This document shows positions 49,353-57,180 of a stretch of 64,000 nucleotides of DNA, piece after piece. The stretch covers positions 29,965-93,964 of the forward strand of contig JBCCBM010000014.1 of the NCBI GenBank assembly GCA_039034015.1, written 5' to 3'. Under the pieces are notes generated by a model. That model searched no databases and had not been told where the DNA came from. It saw nothing but the letters and a program-made list of their open reading frames with translations. How positions within the stretch are numbered: the first letter of the stretch is position 1; each line of letters begins with the position of its first letter. Made by a program: the position numbers and the translations under genes. This DNA comes from Acuticoccus sp039034015. Its GTDB lineage: Bacteria; Pseudomonadota; Alphaproteobacteria; Rhizobiales; Amorphaceae.

Positions 49353-50855
49353 ATGACGCTCGAGACGCCCGCTGAACCCGTTGTCGAAATGCGTGGCGTT
49401 TCAAAGGCGTTTGCGGGGGTGCAGGCGCTCCAGGCCGTCGATTTTGCCATTTCCCCCGGCGAGGTGGTCTGCCTTGCGGGCGAAAACGGCTCCGGCAAAT
49501 CGACCCTCATCAAATGCCTCGCCGGCACCCAGCCCATCGACGAGGGCACCATCTCCTACGGCGGTGTCGCCGACCCCAACCCGACGCCCGTGAAGGCCGC
49601 GCGCGCGGGCATCCAGATCATCTTTCAAGACTTTTCGCTGTTCCCGAACCTTTCGGCGGCGGAAAACATTGCCTATAGCCGCCGCCTGGCGCTCGGCCGC
49701 CGGTTCATGAATTGGCGCGAAATCCGCGCCATCGCCCGCGGTGCGCTGGATGAACTGGGCGTCGATATCCCCCTCGACCGGCCGGCCGAAACGCTGCCGG
49801 TTGCCCAAAAACAATTGATCGCGATCGCCCGCGCCATCGTCAATGACGCGCGGCTCATCGTGATGGACGAGCCCACCACCGCGCTCACCGAGCGAGAGGT
49901 GCGCCAGCTCCTGGAAATCATCCGCCGGCTCAAGGCGCGGGGCATTGCGATCCTCTTCGTGTCCCACAAGCTTGCGGAAGTCTTTGCCGTTTGCGAGCGG
50001 GTGATGGTGCTGCGCAACGGCCGCCTCGTCGCCGAGGGGCCGGTGGGCGAATTCGACCTTGCCTCCCTCACCCACCACATGACCGGCCGCAAGCTTGACG
50101 AGGCCGCCACCGTGCGCGCTGAAACCGTCCGCCCCGATGTGCGCCTTGCCGTTGACGGCCTTGCCCATGGCGCCGCGTTCCGGGACATCTCGTTCACCCT
50201 GCGCGCGGGCGAGGTCCTTGGCGTCGTCGGCCTCCTCGGCTCCGGCCGCACCGAACTTGCCAAGACGCTGTTTGGCATTTTGCCCGCCACCGCCGGCACC
50301 ATCGCGGTGGACGGGGCGCCTGCCACCATCACCTCCATTGCGGATGCAATGGCCCTTGGCCTTGGCTATGTGCCCGAAGATCGGCTGACGGAGGGCCTCT
50401 TCCTCTCCCAATCCATCGGCCGCAATATTGCAGTCGGCAGTCTCTCGCGCCTCGCGTCCGGCCTCTTCATCAACGGCGCGGCGGTGAATGCGGAAGGCAC
50501 GCGCTGGGTGGATCGCCTCTCGATCGCAACGCCCTCCGCCGCCCTCCCCGTCCAGTCCCTCTCCGGCGGCAACCAGCAGCGCGTGGTCCTCTCCCGCTGG
50601 CTTGCCACCGACCCGAAAATCCTAATTCTCAACGGCCCCACGGTGGGCGTTGACGTCGGCTCCAAGGCCGACATTCACAAGGCGATCGGGGCGCTCGCGG
50701 CAGAGGGCCTTGGCATCATCATCATCTCCGACGACATCCCGGAGGTCTTGACCGCCTGCCACCGCATTTTGGTCATGAAGGCGGGTCGCATTGAGGGCGA
50801 GGTCGCCCACGGCACGGTGGGCGAGGACGAACTCACCCACCGCCTCGCGGCCTGA
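49353..50855 (+). CDS. Sugar-type ABC transporter ATP-binding protein (RbsA/MglA family)
   Basis: Fused double ATPase, 500 residues from the ATG at 49353. The first domain has Walker A GENGSGKST and Walker B LIVMDEPTTALTEREV. The second has the degenerate Walker A GLLGSGRTE that is typical of this family, with an intact signature LSGGNQQRVVLSRWL. It ends exactly where the convergent FMN reductase gene ends, so the permease genes downstream are separated from it by about 690 bases. Confidence 0.93.
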   Translation: MTLETPAEPVVEMRGVSKAFAGVQALQAVDFAISPGEVVCLAGENGSGKSTLIKCLAGTQPIDEGTISYGGVADPNPTPVKAARAGIQIIFQDFSLFPNLSAAENIAYSRRLALGRRFMNWREIRAIARGALDELGVDIPLDRPAETLPVAQKQLIAIARAIVNDARLIVMDEPTTALTEREVRQLLEIIRRLKARGIAILFVSHKLAEVFAVCERVMVLRNGRLVAEGPVGEFDLASLTHHMTGRKLDEAATVRAETVRPDVRLAVDGLAHGAAFRDISFTLRAGEVLGVVGLLGSGRTELAKTLFGILPATAGTIAVDGAPATITSIADAMALGLGYVPEDRLTEGLFLSQSIGRNIAVGSLSRLASGLFINGAAVNAEGTRWVDRLSIATPSAALPVQSLSGGNQQRVVLSRWLATDPKILILNGPTVGVDVGSKADIHKAIGALAAEGLGIIIISDDIPEVLTACHRILVMKAGRIEGEVAHGTVGEDELTHRLAA

Positions 50856-51389
50856 TCAGCCGGTCAGCGCCCGCAGACGCTCCATCTGCGTCGTCAACAG
50901 CTTCACCGCAAACTCGCCCGTCAACCGCTCACCCTCGAATTCCTTTTGGGGGGCGGCAATCAAAACCTCGGGCTGGGACAAGACGTTGGGGTTGAATGCG
51001 ACCAGGCAAAGGCGGAGCGAGAACTGCGACCGCTCGCCCCCCGCGCGGCCCGCCGCCGCCGACATGATCGCCACCGGCTTGCCATCCCACGGACTGCCCT
51101 TGGTGCGGCTCACCCAGTCAAGCGCGTTCTTCAAAACGCCGGACAGCGCCTTGTTGTATTCCGGCGTTGCAATGACGACGGCGTCCGCGGCGGCAATCTC
51201 GTCCGAGAGGCGCTGCACCTCCAGAGGGATGCCATCCGCCTCAAGGTCACCGTCGTAAAGCGGGAGGCGGAGGTCGGCCTCCACAAACGTCTCGGGGTCA
51301 TAAAGACGCGCGGCCTCGCGCATCAGCTTTTTGTTGAAACTTTCCGCGCGCAAGGACCCGCAGATCCCCAAAAGACGACCCTGTGCCAT
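50856..51389 (-). CDS. NADPH-dependent FMN reductase family protein
   Basis: Flavodoxin-fold oxidoreductase of 177 residues. The FMN phosphate loop is GICGSLRAESFNKKLM at the N-terminus, and ATPEYNKALSGVLKNALDWVSR is the second family signature; this is the ChrR/YieF/ArsH-like group that reduces FMN, quinones or chromate. It lies on the opposite strand inside the sugar transporter operon, between the ATPase and permease genes, and its start region is divergent from the first permease gene (159 bases). It may reflect an insertion. Confidence 0.92.
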   Translation of the reverse strand: MAQGRLLGICGSLRAESFNKKLMREAARLYDPETFVEADLRLPLYDGDLEADGIPLEVQRLSDEIAAADAVVIATPEYNKALSGVLKNALDWVSRTKGSPWDGKPVAIMSAAAGRAGGERSQFSLRLCLVAFNPNVLSQPEVLIAAPQKEFEGERLTGEFAVKLLTTQMERLRALTG

Positions 51390-51548
51390 AGACGCTCCGT
51401 GTGACCCGCAATCGGGCGTGCGCGCTTTGCCTAAGCGCGACGCAGACGCCTGTCCACCGGCCCAATGTCTCACCTTGGTGGGCTGCAGGCTTGTGCTTGC
51501 GCAAAACAAGGGCGAATGTGCACGAAGAACCGTCAAGACGCTGTGAGA

Positions 51549-52529
51549 ATGTCCTTTCTGACCCGCAACGAGACCCTTGTCGGCCTCATCCTCATCGCTT
51601 TCATCGCTGTCACCGCGATTGTGGAGCCCTCCTCCTTCACGGTGGGCACGTTTGCCGACCTTTCGCGCAACGGGCTGGTGATCGGCATTTTTGCCATCGG
51701 CGTCCTGCTGGTGCTGATCTCGGGGGGCATCGACGTCTCGTTCACGGCGCTGGCGGCGGTGGCGATGTACACCAGCACAAAGCTGATGATCGGGCTCGGT
51801 CTCACCGATTCCATGGCATTCGCCTTCGTGATGGCGGCGGGTATCGGCATTTTGCTCGGCTGCATCAACGGCTTCTTCGTGGCAACGCTCAAACTGCCGA
51901 CGCTGATTGTGACGCTGGGGACGCTCGCCGTCTTCCGCGGCTTCGTCCTCACCTTTGTGGGGACCGAGCTCATCTCCCGTGTGCCGCCGGCGATGCGCGA
52001 CTTCTCCCGCTCGATGATTGCGCGCGGCGATGCGTTCGACGGCTCGTTCTACCGCCTGCCGTCCGCCCTTTGGGTGCTTCTGATTGCGGTGGTGGTGACT
52101 GCGTTCATCCTCTATCGCACCCAACTGGGGCGCAACATTTTCGCTCTTGGGGGGAGCCTTGAGGCGGCGCAGCGCATCGGCATCCCGGTCGTGAAGACGC
52201 AGTATTTCGTCTACGCCTATGTGGGCATGCTGTCGGGGATTGCGGGCATTGTGCACGCCTCCATGGCGCGGGTCGCCAACCCCTTTGACCTTGTGGGGCT
52301 CGAACTTTCGGTGATTGCGGCCGTGGTCCTTGGCGGGGCGCGCCTTTCGGGCGGGACGGGGACGATCCTTGGCACGCTCCTTGGCGTCGCGCTCATTGTT
52401 GTCATCAACAACTCGTTGATCACGCTTGGCATTCCCTCCACCTGGCAAAACGTCGTGATTGGCTTTTTGATCCTCTTGGGGACGGGTCTGCCCGCCTGGC
52501 AGGCCAAGCGGCGGGAGCGCATGGCATGA
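51549..52529 (+). CDS. Sugar-type ABC transporter permease 1
   Basis: Inner-membrane permease of the RbsC family, 326 residues, starting at the ATG behind GTGAGA (MSFLTRNETLVGLILIAF). Family marks are GVLLVLISGGIDVSFTALAAVAMY near residue 50 and AQRIGIPVVKTQYFVYAYVGMLSGIAGI. It overlaps the second permease gene by ATGA, so the transporter probably uses a heterodimeric channel. It must have its own promoter in the 159-base region shared with the FMN reductase gene. Confidence 0.92.
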   Translation: MSFLTRNETLVGLILIAFIAVTAIVEPSSFTVGTFADLSRNGLVIGIFAIGVLLVLISGGIDVSFTALAAVAMYTSTKLMIGLGLTDSMAFAFVMAAGIGILLGCINGFFVATLKLPTLIVTLGTLAVFRGFVLTFVGTELISRVPPAMRDFSRSMIARGDAFDGSFYRLPSALWVLLIAVVVTAFILYRTQLGRNIFALGGSLEAAQRIGIPVVKTQYFVYAYVGMLSGIAGIVHASMARVANPFDLVGLELSVIAAVVLGGARLSGGTGTILGTLLGVALIVVINNSLITLGIPSTWQNVVIGFLILLGTGLPAWQAKRRERMA

Positions 52530-53530
52530 GTTCGGCGGCCGGCAAAGGCTCCTCCGCAGCGGAGCGCGCGCACCTTTTGCGCCTTTTGGTGATCGCCATC
52601 GCCATTTTCGGCGGCATGAGCCTGCTCCGCCCAGAACTCTTCTTCACGACCGCCAACTTTCAGTCGATGGCGTTCCAATTCCCCGAATACGCCATCCTCT
52701 CGCTCGCCATGATGCTCGCGATGCTGACCGGCGGGATCGACCTTTCGGTGATTGGCGTTGCCAACCTTTCGGCAATCCTTGCCGCGCTCATCTTGTCGAC
52801 CCTGGCGCCGGACGCTGTGGGCGCAGGGGCGGGCGTTCTTGGCGTCATCGGCCTTGCAGTGGTGGTCTCGCTCATCACAGGCGCAGTGTGCGGCGCACTC
52901 TCAGGCTTTGCGATCGCGACCATCGGCATCCCGCCGATCCTGGCAACGCTCGGCACAGGGCTGATGTTCACCGGGATCGCCATCGTGATCACCGAGGGGC
53001 GCGCGATCCTCAATTTTCCGGACGCCTATGCCTGGGTCGGCAACGGACTGATCGGGCCGGTTCCTGTGCCCGTCGTGGTGTTTGCGGTGCTGGCGCTCAT
53101 CCTCGCATTCATCTTGTCGCGCACGACCTTTGGCCTTCGGGTCTACCTCATGGGCACCAACCCGCTCGCCTCCCGGTTTGCAGGGATCGACAATGCGTGG
53201 ATCACCATGCGCACGTACATTGCCTGCGGTGTGCTGTCTGCCGCGGCCGGCCTTGTGCTGATGAGCCGGGCGAACTCGGCGAAGGCGGACTATGGGCAGT
53301 CCTACCTTCTGTTGGCCGTGTTGATTGCGGTTTTGGGGGGCACGAACCCCTATGGCGGGTTTGGGCGCGTGGGGGGCGTGGTGCTGGCGGTGTTGTCGCT
53401 GCAGTTCTTGTCGTCGGGCTTTAACATGCTGCAGTTTTCGAACTTTGCGAAGGAACTTGTGTGGGGCCTCACCCTTCTTCTGGTGATGTCGCTGAGCGAG
53501 GTTCGCCTGCGCAAGCGCGCCAAACCATAA
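52526..53530 (+). CDS. Sugar-type ABC transporter permease 2
   Basis: Second RbsC-family permease, 334 residues. It has the matching motif MMLAMLTGGIDLSVIGVANLSAIL and the C-terminal GGTNPYGGFGRVGGVVLAVLSLQFL segment. About nine spans. dhaK follows after 13 bases with GGAGG before its ATG, tying transport to the kinase. Confidence 0.92.
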   Translation: MSSAAGKGSSAAERAHLLRLLVIAIAIFGGMSLLRPELFFTTANFQSMAFQFPEYAILSLAMMLAMLTGGIDLSVIGVANLSAILAALILSTLAPDAVGAGAGVLGVIGLAVVVSLITGAVCGALSGFAIATIGIPPILATLGTGLMFTGIAIVITEGRAILNFPDAYAWVGNGLIGPVPVPVVVFAVLALILAFILSRTTFGLRVYLMGTNPLASRFAGIDNAWITMRTYIACGVLSAAAGLVLMSRANSAKADYGQSYLLLAVLIAVLGGTNPYGGFGRVGGVVLAVLSLQFLSSGFNMLQFSNFAKELVWGLTLLLVMSLSEVRLRKRAKP

Positions 53531-53543
53531 ACGGAGGACCCCC

Positions 53544-54542
53544 ATGAAGCGCTTCCTCAACGCGGCCGAGGCGTATGTGCCAGAAATGCTGGACGGCCTC
53601 GTCAAAGCCCATCCCGACCAGCTGAAGTTCGGCGACGATCCGTTTGCCATTGTGCGCGCCGACGCGCCGGTCGCGGGCAAGGTGGCGCTCGCGACCGGGG
53701 GCGGCTCGGGCCACCTCCCCGTGTTTTTGGGCTATGTGGGCAAAGGGATGCTCGACGGGTGCGCCGTGGGCGATGTGTTCAACTCCCCCAGCGCGGAGCA
53801 GATGGCCGACGTCACCCGCAAGATCGATGGCGGCAAGGGCGTCGTCTATATTTACGGCAACTATGGCGGCGACGTCATGAACTTCGACATGGCCGCCGAG
53901 ATGGTGGACATGGAAGACATTGCCGTGCGCACCGTTCTCGTAAAGGACGATGTGGCCTCCGCGCCCAAGGACGAGGCCGACCGCCGGCGCGGCGTTGCGG
54001 GCATGGTGTTCGCCTTCAAGGTGGCGGGGGCGAAGGCCGATGAGGGCAGCGACATTGATGCCGTTGCCAAGGCCGCGGAGGATGCGCTCGCCAACACCGG
54101 CTCCATGGGCGTTGCGCTGTCGCCCTGCATTATCCCCCAGGTGGGCAAGCCCGGCTTTTCCATCGGCGAGGGCGAGATGGAGATCGGCATGGGCATCCAC
54201 GGTGAGCCCGGCATGAAGCGCGAGCCCCTTGCCACCGCCGACGAGGTCGCCACCCGCCTCACCGAGACAATCTTGGCCGACCTTGCCCCCGCGCCCGGCG
54301 CTGAGCTTGCGGTGATGATGAACGGCCTTGGCGCAACGCCGCCGGAAGATCTTTATATTCTTTACCGCAAGGTGCACGAGGTTTTGGCCGGGCAAAATCT
54401 TTCGATCCACCGCGCCTATGTGGGCGAATACGCAACCTCCATGGAAATGGCCGGCGCCTCGCTCACGATTATGGTGCTGGATGCGGAGCGAAAGCGCCTG
54501 TTGGACGCGCCGGCCAAGACGCCGTTCTTTGAACAATCATGA
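53544..54542 (+). CDS. dhaK: Dihydroxyacetone kinase subunit DhaK (substrate-binding)
   Basis: Substrate-binding subunit, 332 residues, that holds dihydroxyacetone or a related ketose as a covalent hemiaminal on a histidine. Seen here are the ATGGGSGHLPVFLGYVGKGMLDGC phosphate/substrate region near residues 50-75 and the histidine in IGMGIHGEPGM near residue 222. It overlaps dhaL by ATGA. DhaK-like proteins also act on erythrulose in tetritol pathways, so the substrate should be treated as open. Confidence 0.92.
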   Translation: MKRFLNAAEAYVPEMLDGLVKAHPDQLKFGDDPFAIVRADAPVAGKVALATGGGSGHLPVFLGYVGKGMLDGCAVGDVFNSPSAEQMADVTRKIDGGKGVVYIYGNYGGDVMNFDMAAEMVDMEDIAVRTVLVKDDVASAPKDEADRRRGVAGMVFAFKVAGAKADEGSDIDAVAKAAEDALANTGSMGVALSPCIIPQVGKPGFSIGEGEMEIGMGIHGEPGMKREPLATADEVATRLTETILADLAPAPGAELAVMMNGLGATPPEDLYILYRKVHEVLAGQNLSIHRAYVGEYATSMEMAGASLTIMVLDAERKRLLDAPAKTPFFEQS

Positions 54543-55165
54543 GCGTTTCCCAGTCGGAGGTGGCCGCCGCGATGGTTCGCGTGGCGGAAACCCTCAAGGC
54601 CGCGAAGGACGACCTCACAACGCTCGACCAGGCCGCCGGCGACGGTGACCTTGGGATCACGGCCGCAAAAATCGCTGAGGCGCTGACTGCCTACGCGGAA
54701 GGGCCCGAAACGGACGACCTTGGCCGGTTCATCGGCCAGGCGGGGCTTGCCGTCAACAAAGTCGCCTCCTCCACCATGGGGACGCTGGCCGCCACCGCCC
54801 TCATGCGCGCCGGCCAAGCGGTGAAAGGCAAGACCGCGCTGTCCGACGCCGACCTTGCCGCCGCGCTGTCGGCCGCCGCGAAGGGCGTGATGGACCGCGG
54901 CAAGGCCAAACTCGGCGACAAGACGGTGCTGGACGCGTTCTTCCCCGCGGCGGACGCGTTTGCGGCGGCCATTGAGGCGGGCAAGCCGCGCGGCGAGGCG
55001 GCGGCGGCGATGGTGGCCGCCGCAAAAGAGGGGCGCGACGCGGTGACGCCGCTGCAAAACAAGATCGGCCGTGCGGGCTGGGTGGGCGAGCGCACCAAGG
55101 GCGCGGTGGATCCGGGCTGTGCGCTTTTGGTCGCAGCCGCGGAAGGGCTCGCCGCCAAAGGGTGA
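54539..55165 (+). CDS. dhaL: Dihydroxyacetone kinase subunit DhaL (nucleotide-binding)
   Basis: Nucleotide-binding subunit, 208 residues. Magnesium-binding aspartates are in AAGDGDLGITAA (residues about 32-43) and the C-terminal DPGCALLVAAAEG matches the family. The glycine-rich loop reads SSTMGTLAATAL (77-88) instead of the GGxSG-type loop of E. coli DhaL. No DhaM phosphotransfer protein is in the window, so whether the donor is ATP or a PTS protein is not settled. Last gene of the transporter operon. Confidence 0.9.
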   Translation: MSVSQSEVAAAMVRVAETLKAAKDDLTTLDQAAGDGDLGITAAKIAEALTAYAEGPETDDLGRFIGQAGLAVNKVASSTMGTLAATALMRAGQAVKGKTALSDADLAAALSAAAKGVMDRGKAKLGDKTVLDAFFPAADAFAAAIEAGKPRGEAAAAMVAAAKEGRDAVTPLQNKIGRAGWVGERTKGAVDPGCALLVAAAEGLAAKG

Positions 55166-55244
55166 ATCGTGGGCAAAGGCGCGCGCAGGCTTTGTGCCCG
55201 CCCCACTCCAGTGAAATAAGGGGGGACCGGAGCGGGAGGGTTTT

Positions 55245-55742
55245 ATGGCCGGCAGCGTCAACAAGGTGATCTTGGTCGGAAACGTGGGGAACGACCCGGA
55301 AATTCGCCGGACCCAGGACGGCCGCCCCATCGCCAACATCAGCCTTGCCACCACAGAGTCGTGGCGAGACAAAAACACAGGCGATCGGCGGGAAAAGACC
55401 GAGTGGCACCGGGTCGTCATCTTCCAAGAGGGCCTGTGCCGCATCGTCGAGCAGTACGTCAAAAAGGGCTCAAAACTCTACATTGAGGGCGCCCTCCAAA
55501 CCCGCCAGTGGGAAGATCAACAAGGCCAAAAGCGCTACAGCACCGAGGTGGTGATCCAGGGTTTTAGCGGCTCTCTCCAAATGCTGGACAGCCGCAACCA
55601 GGGCGGCGCCACCGAATTTGAGCGCGGCGGCTATGCTGGCGATCGCAAAACGATGCCCGACCGTGGCGGCTATGGCCAACAAAACCGCTCGTCGGGCCCC
55701 CCGCCCGCCGATGAGCCCTACGACGATGACATCCCTTTCTAA
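55245..55742 (+). CDS. ssb: Single-stranded DNA-binding protein
   Basis: Tetrameric ssDNA-binding protein for replication, recombination and repair, 165 residues. The OB fold spans residues about 4-112 (SVNKVILVGNVGNDPEIRRTQDGRPIANISLAT, TEWHRVVIF, GSKLYIEGALQTRQWEDQQGQKRYSTEVV). A Gly/Arg-rich linker leads to the acidic tip DDDIPF that recruits partner proteins. GGGAGG precedes the ATG. The usual neighbour uvrA is not adjacent; alkB lies convergently downstream, a repair gene. Confidence 0.96.
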   Translation: MAGSVNKVILVGNVGNDPEIRRTQDGRPIANISLATTESWRDKNTGDRREKTEWHRVVIFQEGLCRIVEQYVKKGSKLYIEGALQTRQWEDQQGQKRYSTEVVIQGFSGSLQMLDSRNQGGATEFERGGYAGDRKTMPDRGGYGQQNRSSGPPPADEPYDDDIPF

Positions 55743-55823
55743 TACCGGCGCGCCTTTGGATTGACCCATTGTGCGCCGGTAAAGCCCGCGCGGCGCCTGA
55801 GCGTCACCCGCACGCTGACCAAG

Positions 55824-56516
55824 TCAAAGACTTGGCGCGTCGATATAAAACGGCCGCACCCGCCGCAGGGTGAGGTTGATGCGGCCCCCGCCGGGCAGCA
55901 ACGTTGAGGTGCCGGGGTAAAGCCGGTCGATCCCGTGATAGATGAGCCGCGCGGGGCCGCCGAACACCAAAACGTCACCCGATGTGAGGCGGATCGAGCG
56001 TGTCTTGCCGCCCCTTGTTGTCTGGCCGATGCGAAAGAGCGCCGTGTCGCCGAGCGACACCGAGACCACCGGCGCTTCAAACGTCTCTTCGTCGCGGTCT
56101 TGGTGGAGGCCCATTTTTGCCCCCTCGCCATAGTGATTGACAAGGCAGGCGTCGGGTTCGGCCGGTGCGCCGAGGGCCGTCCACAGCGCGGTCAGCGCCT
56201 CTGGGATGGGGGGCCAGGGCGCGCCGGTGTCCGGGTGGGTGGGCTGATAGCGATAGCCGGACCGGTCCGACACCCAGCCGAGAGCTCCGAAATTTGTCAT
56301 GCGCACCGAGAAGGGGCGGCCGGTGCGGGGCATGGTGGGTGTGTAGGCGGGTGCCGCCGCCTCACCGGTTTCGATGGCGGCGAGCAGGGCGTGTTGTCCG
56401 GCACTGTCGAAGGCGCCGTTGTGGTACACAACGCCTGCCTGAACAGCGAGGGGCCGCGTGAGATCGGCCTTGGCAACCGGCGGCACTGACACTAGGTGAC
56501 CGGCCAACGCGGCCAA
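55824..56516 (-). CDS. alkB: AlkB-type 2-oxoglutarate/Fe(II) DNA repair dioxygenase
   Basis: Oxidative demethylase that removes 1-methyladenine and 3-methylcytosine from DNA or RNA, 230 residues. The iron ligands are H138 and D140 in GLHQDRDE and H194 in IYHGID; 2-oxoglutarate-binding N214 and R218 are in INLTLRR. The order and spacing agree with E. coli AlkB. The first codons (MAALAGHLVSV) are weakly supported and the start could be a few residues further in. It is convergent with ssb and divergent from yceI, 38 bases away. Confidence 0.93.
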   Translation of the reverse strand: MAALAGHLVSVPPVAKADLTRPLAVQAGVVYHNGAFDSAGQHALLAAIETGEAAAPAYTPTMPRTGRPFSVRMTNFGALGWVSDRSGYRYQPTHPDTGAPWPPIPEALTALWTALGAPAEPDACLVNHYGEGAKMGLHQDRDEETFEAPVVSVSLGDTALFRIGQTTRGGKTRSIRLTSGDVLVFGGPARLIYHGIDRLYPGTSTLLPGGGRINLTLRRVRPFYIDAPSL

Positions 56517-56554
56517 TAGTTGCTATGCCGCATAACCATGACGGAGCCTCCCCC

Positions 56555-57154
56555 ATGCGCACGATGATCGCTGCCGCCGCCGCCACGATGATCGCCCTTC
56601 CGGCCGCCGCCCAATCCCTCGACGTTCCCTCCGGCACCTACGTGCTCGACAAGGGCCACGCCTCGGTCCTGTGGAAGCTGTCCCACCTTGGCTTCTCCAA
56701 TTATACCGGACAGTTCGACCGTGCGGGCCTTGATGCCACCGTCGAGCTTGACGCCGACAACGTTGCAAACTCCACCCTCGCCGTCACCATCGACGGGCAG
56801 GCGGTGACGACGCTGAACCCCGGCAAAGATTTTGACAGCGAGATCGAGGGCGAAAAGTTCCTCAACACGGTCGCCTTCCCGGAAATCACCTTCACCACCA
56901 CGAGCATTGAGGTGACGGGCGACACGACGGCCACCATCAACGGCGAATTGTCGCTGTCGGGCCAGACGCACCCCTTCACCCTTGAGGCCACGCTGAACGG
57001 GGCGGGCGCGCACCCGTTCTCCGGCACGCCCACCATCGGCGTTTCGGCCGAGGGCGTTCTTGACCGCACCACCTGGGGCATCAACACCTTTGCCGGCCCC
57101 ATCGGCACCGATGTGACGGTGGTGGTCGAGGCTGAACTTAGCCTCGCCGAATAA
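56555..57154 (+). CDS. YceI family periplasmic lipid-binding protein
   Basis: Secreted lipocalin-like protein of 199 residues; YceI proteins bind polyisoprenoid chains in an extended beta barrel. The ATG at 56555 follows GGAG and opens a signal peptide (MRTMIAAAAATMIALPAAA). The mature part reads YVLDKGHASVLWKLSHLGFSNYTGQFDR, with TVAFPEITFTTTSIEVTG later. It is followed after 26 bases by the b561-YceI-YceI fusion, so the two are probably one operon and one pathway. Confidence 0.93.
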   Translation: MRTMIAAAAATMIALPAAAQSLDVPSGTYVLDKGHASVLWKLSHLGFSNYTGQFDRAGLDATVELDADNVANSTLAVTIDGQAVTTLNPGKDFDSEIEGEKFLNTVAFPEITFTTTSIEVTGDTTATINGELSLSGQTHPFTLEATLNGAGAHPFSGTPTIGVSAEGVLDRTTWGINTFAGPIGTDVTVVVEAELSLAE

Positions 57155-57180
57155 CCCACCCGCGCGGAAGGACCTGACCC

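Noticed and set aside
55743..55823. Terminator between ssb and alkB (TACCGGCGC...GCGCCGGTA)
   Set aside because: Arms of nine bases are separated by 21 bases and no T run follows, so it is too weak to list as a terminator.
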